64,000 nucleotides of DNA from Hirsutella rhossiliensis (lineage: Eukaryota > Ascomycota > Sordariomycetes > Hypocreales > Ophiocordycipitaceae). The stretch's first letter is position 1; every line of letters starts with the position of its first letter. Made by a program: the position numbers and the translations under genes. The notes under the pieces were generated by a model. The model did no database searches, was not told the origin of the DNA, and worked only from the letters and a program-made list of their open reading frames with translations. The stretch lies in the NCBI RefSeq assembly GCF_020360975.1, contig NW_025408670.1:6324001-6388000 (forward strand), written 5' to 3'. This document shows positions 47,253-58,273 of this stretch, piece by piece.

Positions 47253-48956
47253 CACTCACTCACTCAGCAACCACGACGTACTAATTACTGTACGACGTCC
47301 GTCGGTGGCTATTGCTGCGTGTCCTTGCCCAGCGATTTGAACGGGTGCTGGCAACCAGCCTGCAGTCTGTACAGTAAGGTTGTATTTCGTACGCCACGGC
47401 GGCAGGAAAACACATTTACGGTGTCCCGCTGTGGCACGTAGCACCGCGGCCTAAGGAGGTAGTAAGTAGTAACTTACAGCCACTTGCTAGTACAGTGCTT
47501 AATTAATACTTACCTCTAATAATTAGGGGTCCATGTGGGAACCCCCCCCCCCCCCTTCCCCTCTCCTGGGCGCTGGAGTCCCCCAGGCATCCATCCAAGC
47601 GAGCTGAACCGACCGTTTTTTCAAGACCCCTGCCGGCCGGCCCGCCTCCAGGCAGCACCACTCTTGCTCCCCTAACACTTGGTCCCCTAAGTTAGCCTCG
47701 ACTCGACTTGCATCTCTCTCTCGAACCGACACCGAACTGCTTTCGGATTCTTGCATCTCGCGTCAACAACAGCTCCCCTCCAACCCCCCAACACCGGCAA
47801 TTCTCGTTGGCCGCGTCGCCGCCTTGTCCAACTCTTCTTTCCCCTCCTCCCCGCATCTCAACCACCTACTTGTCTCTCTCTCTCCCTCTCTCTCTCTCCC
47901 CCTTCCCCCTCCACCCCCCCAATTCCTCGTCGCACAAGCTCTCTCAATCAATGTCCTCAACCTCGGCCCTTGCTGAACCGACCGGGCGGCCCGCATCTTG
48001 GTTCACCCACACAGACCAGAGAGCCACGTGGACCTTTTGTGTCATCAGCAAACGCATTGCCGTGCGACGCGCTATTTCCCTGCCTTTGCTTTTCATACCC
48101 GTCTGTACGACGCACCACCATCCACCATCACCATCTCACCGTCTCCTCGGGCGTCATCCTGGGCCCCCCGTAGCCTGTAGCTTCGCATGCTTTCAATAGA
48201 CCCAGTCCATGGTGTGAGTGAGCCGCCGCCGAAGGCGCAACCGTGCGCGCGCCAAAACACCAGCAAGCCGTGTCCGACGGTCAAGCCATGCCCCAACCCC
48301 GACCGTCATCGTCGTCGTCGTCCTTTTTTTATTTATATTATATTACTTGTCTCATCACCCTGTGCGCCTCTGTCCATCATCATCGACGCATTGCAACCAA
48401 ACCGGGTGAACAGTAACAACTTACGTCCAGATGCCCCGACTCTGTGCGACACTCCTCCTCCGCAGTCATGTCAGACTTCTCCGCACTTCAACCTCGTTCA
48501 TGACTCTCCCATCCCTGTCCCTGCTGGCCGGTCAGCTGCCCTACTAGTCTGGCAACCCGGATCAAGCTGTATGCAAGTCACGGCTAACCATTCTTGCCAT
48601 GTCCTCCTCCTGGCTACGGTCCAAGAGACCCGAGATAATGCAACGTCGAGCTGCAGCAAGAGCGCCGTCCCTGCTCCTTGGACACCTTGCTTTGGGAGCA
48701 TATATAGATCCCCCATGCACACAGGGAATGGAATGGAATTTCGAGTTGCACTGACCAAGCCCTTGGGCTGGTGCACATTGTATATTGACGACGAGAGAAC
48801 TCCGCCTTGTGCGTGGACGAAAGAGCCTCACCCCGGCGCCGTGTCTAGTACCTTCACTCCCTAGAAAGCCCCCTTCCTCAATCCAATAGTTACCGGGCAT
48901 TCAAAATTCCCACTATCCATCAATCAACGCCGGTACCATGCTTAGCTGAGTGCTGG

Positions 48957-51900
48957 CTACTCAAGAGGCTGCACATCGTCGAGCGCGACAACCGTCTTGC
49001 CAAGTGGACTGGGCTCGCCCATGACATTGGCCCCCTTGGGCGATTCACTGCGACGTCGCTTGGGGCTGCGGATTTCAACGGTGAGCGACATTTGCCGTTT
49101 GACGCCCCCAGCCGTGCCGGCTTGGCTCGGCGTGGGAGAAGGGTATGCTATCGTCGTGGCGGGCGTCGAACTGCCGCACGAGGACCAGAGCCCCGGCGCC
49201 GGCTCCGACATGGCCGACGCGTCGTCAACCATGACCACGGGGGGCTCTGTTGCGAGCATTGCCTCGGCCTCGTCCACGCTCTCGCCATTGTCCACCAGCT
49301 TGATCGGCTCACCGGAAAACCCGCCGCCCGCCTCGAGGCTCTCCGCCCATGCCTCCCGGAAGACAATACCCAGCGCAACGGCCACCTCCCTTGCCACGCT
49401 GTTGCCCACAATCTTGTACTGCGTGGCCGGGTTGCCCAGGAGCACCTCGTCGTCGCGGACGCCCTGTGCGCGGCGTGCCTCCATGATGGTCATGATGCGA
49501 TCCTCGCGCCAGTGCAGCGAGCGCCCGTTCTTTCCATCGCACGGGTTGTTCGCCGTGACTATTGTCTCCATAAGCCGGTGTGGGTAGAGGCGTCCGTAAG
49601 CATTGGAAAGGTCGCCTGTGGGGCCGACGCGGCTTTGGCGGCACTTAACCTCGCTCGCGTCTCTTCCCTCGGTGGGCGCATTACGTCTAGACAGGACAAA
49701 CAGTGCGTGCTCGGCGGGTGTCAGGATCCCGGCACCGGGGGCGCGCTTCGAGCCCATACCAAACCAGGCCTGCGCAAAGTTTATGCCCCAGGGTTGATTC
49801 GGGATGAGCGAGATGCGTGTTCTCTGTTTGCGCGTTATTCCCAGAGAGACACGATGGTCTGGAAACGGGACACATATATCTGGCTTCGCATCTAGGATTG
49901 CGGGCAGGTCCGACGTCGCCTGCTCCGCGGTGACAAACTTAAAGGGCGTTGCCCGCGGCATCTCCCTCACCGCCATTGGCTCGCCGGTGGGCAGCATTCC
50001 CAAGCCTTGAGACCTCGTCTTTGGGGGGTGCGAGTGCGTCATGAGAGGCTTGCCCGGGAGCTTGTAGCCTGGCGCGGCGAAGGCGAGAAAGACGCGGGAG
50101 CGGCGCTGGGGCGACCCGCAGGACGAGGCGTCGAGGAAGAAAAACTGCGTCTGGTAGCCGAGGCCGACTGCGGCGCAAATGAGCTGGCTGAAGACGTCCT
50201 GGTCGCGGTTGGCATGCTTGTGTACGATGCCCGGGACGTTCTCCAAGAGGCCGTACTTGGGCCGGTAGAGGTCGACAAAGGATGCAAAGGCGGCCACCAG
50301 AGACTGATTCTTGCGCTGCCGGACCGTCGTCTTGTCGTTGGTCAGCTGAGAAAACCCCGGACACGGACTGCCCGCGGAAACGAAGTCGACGTCGCCGATG
50401 GCCGGAACGCGCTTGGAAAAGTTGCCCTTGATGGCGAGGCGCTGCAAGTCGTCAATGGAGCCGAGGAAGGGCGTCACTGCCTCTGGATCCGGCAAGTTGG
50501 CCATGTACGTGTGCATGGCCTTGCTGTCGTAGTCGTTCGCCCAGTTCATCTGGATGCCACCACCTTCCTCGAGACCCCTTCCGAAGTTGCCGCCGCCGCA
50601 GAATAGGTCGATTCCACGGAGTTTGGGCATCTCCATTTCCGGATCGTAGCCCTGTCGCATGGTCGTGGGCCCCGATTCAAGGGGCACACATCGCGAAACA
50701 CCGTCTTCGTCCACGACTTGCTGGTGGCCAAGATAAAAGCAACCACCCACCCCATCACGGTCGTATGGAGGCGGGATGGTGGCACCAACCGCAAAGAAGC
50801 GGACGTGGCAGCGGCCGACGATCCGGTTCTCTCCGCATTCGATGAAGAGCTCGCTGTACACAAGCTCGTTGGGGCGGGCAGTCTGGGCTTGTGGATCGAC
50901 CTGTATGCGTCGAAGCAGCCTTCGGAGCCGGTATATGGTCTTGCTGAGTTCCATATAGGAGATGACGAGCTCGCAGGGTTCGGACATGCCGCTCGCAGCA
51001 TCGATGCATACCAGCAAGGTGTCTCCAGTTCTGTATTGAGACGATCGGCTTTTCTGGCCCGTGTGCTCGCACCACCTGTGCTGGGCGTCCAACGTAACCC
51101 ACTTGCGCTCCTCATGGACGTAAGTCTGCCGACAAAAGAACTCGGCGTTTGTCGCTGAAGTCGCGCCAAATTCGACATCGTGGACCCCCAGCACCTCGTC
51201 CTCGCCAATCTTGTGATTTTCGGGGCACGAGCAATGGTCCGACAGAAACAACTCGTTATTCCAGGGGTACTTCATCAAGCCACAGAGCGTGTCGACTGGC
51301 CGATAGTACCAGATGACGTCGAAGGCTCGCTTGCCACCTTTCTGGGTATACACCTCCTGGACCAGCGCGAACCACCGGTCAACGTCGTTGAAATCCCTGG
51401 AAACCTCACGTTTCCACATTGTTCCCGACTGCTCGCCGTCTCGGTGCGTGGAAATGGTGTCCCCTGGCTTGATGTTCTTGATTCGTGCATCTGGCGCGGT
51501 GGATACGCTTTTGGGGGACTCGTGGAGGGCAGCAGGCAACTCCAAGTGACGCTCTCGGATGAGCCTGTTTCGCAGGTTCTTAGTCTTTGCGCTGATTGGG
51601 ACCACCTCCAGCTGATCTCCAAAGGGCATGTGCTTAAAACAATCGTAGGTGTACTGTGTCACGACCGTTCGAGGACTGGCGGCGGCGGGCTGCACTTTGT
51701 AGCGACTGAAGTTCCAGGTCTCAGACCATATCATATGGAAATATGTGCTCGCTGGTCCGAGAACGCCGATGGCTTCCTTGTGCAGAAATGGGAGGTTGGC
51801 GGCAATGGCAGTTCGGAAATCCTCACACGGATGTTGTTTGAGCCACCTCAAAAACGCCGGCGCGTTCTTGTGTCTTCGCTTGAGCCATGTGCAAAACGTG

Positions 51901-52855
51901 GTGCTGAACAGGCGGATGGAGACTTTTCTCTTGTGGTCTTCCATGACCTTTAAGAAGTCGACAAAGTGCTTCGCGAGGTCGGCCACCCACAGCGAGGGAT
52001 GGTAAAAGCGCGAGTACTCCTTTGCTGGTTTGCCCAACCTGTAGTAGATGTTTCGGTGGCGGTTGAGTGCTGATTGGAGCCACACGTCGCCTTGAACCGT
52101 GTGCTTGGAGACATCGCCGTAGTTGTCGATTGGCATGGCGAAGATGGGAACGCGCCTCACAAAGATGCTGCTTTGACCGCAAACACTTAAAACGCCGTCG
52201 AAGAAGAAGACGCCGAGTTGCAACTTGGTATCAAGATGGTGCAACGGTCTCATCTCGCAAGGATAGGTTTGCGTGTCACAATAGACGGCGAACTCGTCGA
52301 GGTTATACTCGACGAATTCAGCAGCGGGCTTTCGAAGCCGTCTGCGGACTGAAGCTAGCGTTGCCAAAGCCTGCGATTCAGGCATTGTGAGCACAGGTGG
52401 TTCGAAAGGCTCGTAGTAGGACCGAGGCGTCAGAAGGGCACACTCGGGGATTTCCACGCGTACAGAGCTGCTCTCCGGAGGCGGAAGAGATGGCGCAATG
52501 GGCGAGCTGCCCGTCTCCGGGTGGCCTTGGTTGATTGTGTCTGCCGAGGCTTCAGGGAATGCGCCCGAGTCGTCATCGAAGGCTCGTTGCTCTCCCGGGA
52601 CTGATTGTTCGGGCGATTTGACGGGAAATTCTGAGACTTCGCCGAGGTCTGCTGTACACTTCACAAGGTCTAGCGTCCCACAGCGATGATTGCTGAGGTC
52701 CATGAGCAAGTCGACGCCGGGGAAGCCGTCTCCCTGTGGCTCAAAGTCAGGCGCCCCGACGACGTTTTCCGCATCGTACATTACCGGCGTCTGAAGTTTG
52801 TGAGCAGAGAGCAAAGATAGCGAGATAGTGAGAGGCGAGGGAGGAAACATACCAT
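48957..52855 (-). CDS. dim-2: DIM-2 type DNA (cytosine-5) methyltransferase
   Basis: Maintenance/de novo methylation of repeats and heterochromatin, directed in Neurospora by H3K9me3 and HP1. The main exon is 52790-48957. I propose that the start codon is ATG at 52855-52853, directly followed by an intron (52852-52791, GTATGT..CTTCAG), giving about 1278 aa; a start at 52781 (MYDAENV) is the alternative. The N-terminal half has the DIM-2 regulatory region (CEMRPLHHLDTKLQLGVFFFDG) and a BAH-like part (RAFDVIWYYRPVDTLCGLMKYPWNNELFLSDHCSC split by linkers). Catalytic motifs: I GIDLFCGGGNFGRGLEEGG, IV AGSPCPGFS with the catalytic Cys, VI LLENVPG, VIII QRRSRVFL and X GNSVAREVAVALG. All are intact, so it should be active. 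The C-tail has a basic KRRR patch. Confidence 0.93.
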
Positions 52856-53617
52856 AATTTAAATGTGAAATAGCCTCCCCGTACAGCATCGATCTCATGC
52901 TGCGGCATCTAGACCCGCAGGGATGTGAAGAGAGCGGCGAGATGCGAAAGCAGAGGCGAGGGGGGAGGTCTAATGCATCCAATGCAGTCCATGAACGAGG
53001 AGATGGTCGGGCAAAGGCTGTGGGGGCGCGTGTCGCATCGCAAACAGGGAGGGCGTGAACGAGGAGCGCAGGGGCGTCGACAGCTGGCGCTAGAGTTACG
53101 CGCCGGCGCAAGAGCGCAAGAAACCCCAAGACCCGTTGAGGTCAAGGGAGGTCAAGGGAGGTCAAGGGAGAGACAATGGGGCGGGAGTGATGCTGAATGA
53201 ATGTGACTACCAGCTACAATAACCAAACGAGGACGAAAAATAGGAGGGAAAATCTGCCGAAGATGCCAGCTGGATTTTCGGGCAGTTGGCGAGGAGGAGT
53301 CTCGAGGTACAATCGCGGGTACATCCATTCACACACGCAGCTGATTGGTGCGCATCGCATCCGCCTTTCCTCTTAAGGACATGCCAGTTGCTGAGGCAGT
53401 TGCCACGATTGCCATTCAAGCTCCTTCATGAGTTTGTGTGGATTGTCATAACTTCATCATCTCGAGCCCCGTCCGCGGCTGTCACGGAGCACCCAAAGCC
53501 CCAAACTCCGCAATATGCACGCTTGAATAACAATGATCGACCGTTCAGGTGCACTTCCAAATGACTCAGACCCCGTCGCAGCCCCGCGACAGACTCGCGA
53601 CAGACCAGTCTGGTCTG
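52856..53617. other. dim-2 upstream region
   Basis: An open minus-strand frame runs up to 53129 and could be read as a longer dim-2 N-terminus, but it is Arg/Pro-rich without family similarity and is probably 5' UTR. Contains the 10-bp tandem triplet listed next. Confidence 0.5.
53141..53170. repeat. Tandem repeat, 3 x 10 bp
   Basis: Three perfect copies of GTCAAGGGAG in the dim-2 promoter, about 285-315 bp before the proposed start. The 10-bp period equals about one helical turn. Confidence 0.9.
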
Positions 53618-55083
53618 TCAACGCCGCCGGCGGAAGCGACTGTTGTGTCCCGGCCCCCCCTTTGCTCCCGAGTTGCGTAGCTTGAGCCTCTGGAAGTTGG
53701 CGTGCGCCAGCTCGTTGACCTTTCTCACCGTCTTCTTGATAGGGCCCTCCTTTGCCGCCTTTGCCTTGGGCTTTCTCGTTGGATTGACGTCTTGGAAATC
53801 TTGGTCATCCAACAGCCCTTCAACTTGCCCGCTCGGGCCAGCGGCATCAGGCCTCGCTCCCAAGGTGCTGTCTTCATCGGCCTCAAGGCTACCGCTGCTT
53901 TCAGCCATGTCCGTAGGACGCTTGTTCCACGTCGGCTTGATGTTGACCCGCCTGGTTGTCCTCTTGGGTGCCTTTTTCTTGTACACTGCCAACGGATTCC
54001 CGTTTCGATGCGACTTGTCCTCCTCTGGACTGTCGTACAATCCCTCGTCGTCAAACCCGCCGAGCGGGAGGCGCCTAGCTTGGCTGTCTGGTTCTGTCGG
54101 CATTTGTGGTGGACGCTTGACCGGCGCCCCGCCATCTTGTTCGTTTTCTGCCTCGCGTAGAGCTTCTAGGTCGTCATCGAGCGTCTCTTCCTCCACTCGT
54201 CTGAGACTGGCGACAATCTCGCTCAGGCCGCGAACGAGTGGCTTCCGCGGCAGTTTCAACGGGGCAGGCATGTCGAATGCGTCATTCTCATTGAGTGTCG
54301 GAAGCGTGTTCCTCTTCAGAAAAGCCGGCGTGTCAAACTGCAGCTTCGACACCGACGTCGGCGTTCTCCCGCATCTCGTCTCTCCTCGATTCTTCATCGG
54401 TGTCATGGTCGCATTCACAAGATGCCGCTTGCTCGCCGACATGGGCGTCCGGGCCAGTTCCGCGTCGCCGTCCACGTTTTCGCTGCCTGTGCGCTTACTC
54501 GGCGTCGCGTGAATGTTGTATCGACTTGCCGGCTTCTTTGCCGCATCCTTGTTCTTCTGCGACGGCGTCCCGAGTTCCCGTTCGACGAGCAAGTCGAAGA
54601 GGCCGAGCACTCGTCCATCCTTTTGCGGCGTTGGGCCTAGTGATGTGACCTTGGCGGGGCTGAAGAGCTTTCTCGAGATGCCGGGTGAGTTCATGAGCTC
54701 GTCGTCTCGGGCGCGGTCTCGATGGGGAGTTTCGGCGTGCCTGGTTCGCTTGAGGGGGGTCTCGGACGGTGTAGGCTCGGGTCTGCGCTTCTTGGACCTG
54801 GGCTCATCGTCCTTGGCCGGAGGCGCAGGCGCCTTGCCGGCGAGTATATCCCGTACCTTGCTGTATTCCTTGTACTTTTCGGCTGTAACAACACAGTAAG
54901 ATGCTGGCCCAAATTTTTGGTTATCAGAAGAGCCGGCCTACCAATGCCTGGGTTGTCCTTGATGTCCTGCCGGCCCGGCTTGCTGCCACGATGCGTCCTC
55001 GCCCAGTCATTCTCCCAGGTCTTGAGGTGCGCACGCAGGTCCTTGGCCTTTGCTTCGTAAAGAAAAGTTAATTCCTCGTTCAT
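53618..55083 (-). CDS. sld2: DNA replication regulator Sld2 (Drc1, RecQL4 N-terminus-like)
   Basis: CDK-phosphorylated initiation factor that binds Dpb11 to load GINS/Cdc45 at origins. Exon 1 is 55083-54942 and exon 2 is 54882-53618 (59-nt intron), giving 468 aa. The ATG at 55083 gives MNEELTFLYEAKAKDLRAHLKTWENDW; an earlier in-frame ATG at 55164 is less likely. The Sld2/RecQL4 motif continues as GRQDIKDNPGIAEKYKEYSKVRDIL across the junction. Many SP/TP sites follow (SPAKVTSLGPTPQKDG, RTPMSAS, MTPMKN, RTPTSVSKLQFDTPAF), as expected for CDK targets, then GFDDEGLYDSPEED. The C-terminus is very basic (ANFQRLKLRNSGAKGG, RFRRRR). Shares a divergent promoter with the RING gene. Confidence 0.9.
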
Positions 55084-55560
55084 GGCTGCTGCGGCCACGA
55101 GTTGCAGCAGTATCAAGAATCGCTTTCGTGCCGGACATGCAGCGTCTGGGGCGCCTTGCTCCACAGGCGCTGAGAGCCCTTGGTGCTTCAGGGCAATAAA
55201 CGCACCCGACGCGTCTCACTCTAGCACGACGCGTGGGCAGCTGTCGGGTTCGCGTCACCACCCCTGTAGCGGGATTGGCCCCTCACTACGTACTTGCCCC
55301 GGCACTGCCCTGTAGCCCCACCAGATCAGGTACACTCACTGGCCTGTACAGCAGGGCTGGTGCCGCTGTTCAGGCTGACTAAGCCAGACTAGCCCCATCA
55401 GAGGCACCCACAACAAAACAAAGCTGTACGTGCAAGCCCCACCTGCTTCACATTTCAACCTTCGTACTTGGTGAAGCATCTCGACCTCCCCAGCTGAGCC
55501 GATCTCGCCCCCAGTTTCGCGACGCTGGCTGAGCACCGGCGTCTGGGCTCGAGTCCAGCC
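55084..55560. promoter_or_regulatory. Divergent promoter of sld2 and the RING-H2 gene
   Basis: A 477-bp region between two outward-facing starts. It contains two MluI boxes (next entry), located nearer sld2. No coding frame is supported. Confidence 0.55.
55209..55234. promoter_or_regulatory. Paired MluI cell-cycle boxes (ACGCGT x2)
   Basis: ACGCGT occurs at 55209-55214 and 55229-55234, both as GACGCGT, with starts exactly 20 bp apart (about two helical turns) and 126-151 bp upstream of the sld2 ATG. ACGCGT is the MBF (Mbp1-Swi6) core for G1/S genes in yeasts. This is the only intergenic pair I noticed in the window. Confidence 0.6.
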
Positions 55561-56817
55561 ATGGATCCCGTTCCGCCGTGGGTGTTGGACAGGGAAGAAC
55601 GGCTGGAGAGACAGAGACAGGACGAGCAAGACGCCGCGGACATCGGACGCTGCGTCGTCTGCCTCGACGCTCTCGCCGAGCCTTGCCAGCTATTCCCCTG
55701 TGGCCACCGAAACTTTCATTTCGCATGCGTTCATTTCTGGTTGCTTCAAAACCCAGGCCGTATGTGTCCCATTTGCAAAGCACCTGTTTACAGAGCTGTC
55801 CATGGACCAGCCGACCTGCAGCAAACCCACGAGTACGGTCCCCTCGGTATGAGACCGCCACCCAATATGACACTCGCCGATGCTCAAAGGGGAGTCCAGC
55901 CACCGCTAAACACTGCTCTCCAGTTTGGACGAGCTCGCTCTCACACTCGCGGTCCACGACCCTGGCGAGCCAGGGTGGAAAGGGACGAGCCTGCCGGCCT
56001 AGCGTTCCGGCGCGACGTCTACCGCCGTCTACGCTACTCGATGCATGTCGGGTCAAATCCAGTATCTCGCTACCGCGAACTAACGCGAGACAGTTTCCGC
56101 AACGACGATGAACTGCAGAGACGCGCCAAGACATTTCTCCGCCGAGAGCTTCGAGTCTTCAGCTGGCTCACAACCCCTGACGCCGACGACATCACGCCTT
56201 GTGTTGGAGAAAGCCCTCAGACTTTCCAGGATCGGAGGCGGGCTACAACGGTCGAGAGGCTGCTCGGTCACATCATCTGGCTGTTGCAGCACTTCGAGCT
56301 CCGAGGCAGCGACGGAAGCGTCGAGGATGTCGTGACCACCCATCTCGGTCGCGAGAACACCAGGCTTCTCCTGCACGAATTACATTCCTTCCTCCGCAGC
56401 CCGTACTCGGCACTCGAAGATTGGGACCGCGTGGCTCAGTATTCTAACAACTCCGAGGCAAGAAGCGGTGGGGTCGACCTAGTCAGGGACCGAGGTGCGT
56501 CGACTGAGCGAAGCGCCCATGAGCAGCGATCCGCCACCAACCGCGATAGAAACAGCTACCGACCGAGGGATAGCCTCGTTCGCCCCGAGGCAGCGAGACT
56601 CGGGTACAATAGGCCGAGTGCACCCGCCAACGAATCTCATGCGGTCTCTTCTCGTGGCCCGTACCTTGGCGCATCTCCCCGGGACAATCGGCGTAGCCGC
56701 AACTCTGGTAGCGATGTCCCTTCAGATGACGCCACTCGTCAACGTCAAGATGATGGCGAAGAGACCCCTCGGCTGGCTAGCTTCGTCGTCAATCTCTGTG
56801 GTCCTACCAAGCGTTGA
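55561..56817 (+). CDS. RING-H2 finger protein, probable E3 ubiquitin ligase
   Basis: Single exon, 418 aa. The RING-H2 domain lies at residues 31-72: C31, C34, C47, H49, H53, C56, C69, C72 (CVVCLDALAE, FPCGHRNFHFACVHFWL, MCPICKAPV). Next comes a short loop, then a conserved helical region (FRRDVYRRLRYSMHVGSNPVSRYRELTRDSF, residues about 149-180) continuing as LRRELRVFSWL and TTVERLLGHIIWLLQHFEL, up to about residue 280. I recall this RING plus YRHVGSN-like helix pattern in unnamed fungal RING proteins. The last 130 residues are disordered and Arg/Ser/Asp-rich. A trans-ubiquitination role is inferred from the complete zinc ligands; substrates are unknown. Confidence 0.85.
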   Translation: MDPVPPWVLDREERLERQRQDEQDAADIGRCVVCLDALAEPCQLFPCGHRNFHFACVHFWLLQNPGRMCPICKAPVYRAVHGPADLQQTHEYGPLGMRPPPNMTLADAQRGVQPPLNTALQFGRARSHTRGPRPWRARVERDEPAGLAFRRDVYRRLRYSMHVGSNPVSRYRELTRDSFRNDDELQRRAKTFLRRELRVFSWLTTPDADDITPCVGESPQTFQDRRRATTVERLLGHIIWLLQHFELRGSDGSVEDVVTTHLGRENTRLLLHELHSFLRSPYSALEDWDRVAQYSNNSEARSGGVDLVRDRGASTERSAHEQRSATNRDRNSYRPRDSLVRPEAARLGYNRPSAPANESHAVSSRGPYLGASPRDNRRSRNSGSDVPSDDATRQRQDDGEETPRLASFVVNLCGPTKR

Positions 56818-57488
56818 AGCCGAATCGCATTTGAGCAGCAAAGGCTTCCCCCTTCCTGTCTCTGGGGCACTGGAAGAACGAGATGTTATGGTTGTGATAC
56901 CCCAAGAGGGCAATCTCAATGACGAATGACGGATAACGATTGATGTCTAGAATAGCAGATGATATTCTCTGCGTGTATTAGAGTCTAAATAGCTTCGGGT
57001 CGAATACGCCATGGCAGCAACTTGACCCGCCGTCCATAGGAAATTTTGAGGCCGCCGCTTCCACAAAGGCGGGCGGCAGGTGCCTTGGTCCTATTTGCGT
57101 GATGACGTGTAATTATTTAGTTCTGATTTTGAGTCTCTTGCTACTTTTCAGCCCGTCGTGTTGGGTTGCGGAACCCAGGCCATCTCCGCAAGAGCTGTTC
57201 CGCAGCTACTGTTCGCATGTGGGCGGAAGTCCGCCTGTTGGCGCGGCTTGATGACGAAACTCCACTAACGGCATTGCGCAGCTCGTAAACGCCAAGGCTA
57301 CGACTATTGTTTCGCCTATTCAACGTTTGAATACAATCGATCCGTAAAAGGTCCAGTATATAAGCAATCATGCCTCATCCATCGACTGCCAGATGTCTAG
57401 CCAATGTCCGTCATCGTCCCAATAGTTTTCCATTATAAACAAGCAGCATTAGCCGCTCGCCCTGCACGCGATCAAGACAGCGCTCGCA
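56818..57488. other. Spacer, promoter of the DsbA-like gene
   Basis: TATATAA at 57357-57363 lies about 126 bp before the next start and is a likely TATA box. The rest shows no coding frame. Confidence 0.5.
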
Positions 57489-58214
57489 ATGACGCACTTT
57501 GACATCACCATCATCTCTGACACGGTATGTCCCTTCTGTCACCTCGGCAAGATGCGCCTGGACCGCGCCATCAGCCTGTACCGCAAGACGGTCCCCGGGG
57601 GCTCGTCCTCGACCTTTACCATCCGCTGGCACGCGTACCTGCTGGACCGCAACCCGCCGGCCAAGTCCATGTCGGTCCTGGACGCGGCGGCGGGCCGGTT
57701 CGGCGCGCACCGTCTGCCGGCCAAGCAGGCGCGCATGGCGCAGCTCGGCGCGCAGGAGGGGCTTGACTATACGTTTGCGGGCCGCATCGGCGCGTCGCGC
57801 GATTCGCATCGGATGGTACAGCTGGGGGTGACCAAGGGGCTGGACGTAGCGGACCGGCTCATGGGCGCCATCATGGGCATGTTTTTCGAGGAGGGGGCCG
57901 ACATTACGAGCTGGGATGACCTTGAGACTGCGGCGGCGAGGGTGGGCATCGACCGTGACGAGGCGAGGAGGTGGCTCGAGGATGGCGAGGGCGGTGAGCA
58001 GGTTGACCGGGAGGTGGCCGAGGCGTATCGCATGGGCTTGAACGGCGTGCCCAAGTTCATCATCAACGGCGCGTACGAGGTGGACGGGGCTGAGGATGTG
58101 TCTGGCTTTCTGGCGCAGCTCGTGGCGGCCAAGGATGCGGCAGAGGACGGCGTCGCCGCGAAAGAGAGACGCATACGTGCCGTATGCGGTGCAGAGAGCG
58201 GCTGCGTCTTCTGA
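57489..58214 (+). CDS. DsbA-family (FrnE-like) thioredoxin-fold oxidoreductase
   Basis: Single exon, 241 aa, the usual length of FrnE-like proteins. The N-terminal beta strand ITIISDTVCPFCHLGKMRLDRAI contains a CPFC active site at residues 14-17; the family usually has CPWC. The inserted helical domain spans about 60-170, and the cis-Pro loop is NGVPKFIINGAYEVDGAEDV, typical of DsbA folds. No signal peptide, so a cytosolic location is likely. Bacterial and fungal relatives are thiol oxidoreductases or glutathione-linked isomerases; substrate unknown. The tail (RAVCGAESGCVF) carries two extra Cys. Confidence 0.9.
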   Translation: MTHFDITIISDTVCPFCHLGKMRLDRAISLYRKTVPGGSSSTFTIRWHAYLLDRNPPAKSMSVLDAAAGRFGAHRLPAKQARMAQLGAQEGLDYTFAGRIGASRDSHRMVQLGVTKGLDVADRLMGAIMGMFFEEGADITSWDDLETAAARVGIDRDEARRWLEDGEGGEQVDREVAEAYRMGLNGVPKFIINGAYEVDGAEDVSGFLAQLVAAKDAAEDGVAAKERRIRAVCGAESGCVF

Positions 58215-58273
58215 GGCCTCATTTTGCTTGTTATATAAAAGGGGGTATCATAGCACGTCAACTGTTGGTCACG

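Larger units (their letters stand above)
45522..48956. other. 3.4-kb low-complexity spacer
   Basis: No gene supported. It includes a long purine-rich tract and a 12-bp tandem repeat (both listed), a C14 homopolymer at 47542-47555, CT-rich runs near 47873-47920, and an AT-rich patch around 47480-47525. Open frames here are products of these biased sequences. The left part is the lst7 promoter and possible first exon; the right part faces the dim-2 3' end. Confidence 0.5.

Noticed and set aside
52856..53129. N-terminal extension of dim-2
   Set aside because: Arg/Pro-rich, no similarity to the DIM-2 N-terminus, and interrupted by a plausible intron; treated as 5' UTR.
58232..58240. TATATAAAA between the DsbA-like gene and spc34
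   Set aside because: It lies between two convergent 3' ends, so a promoter role is unlikely.
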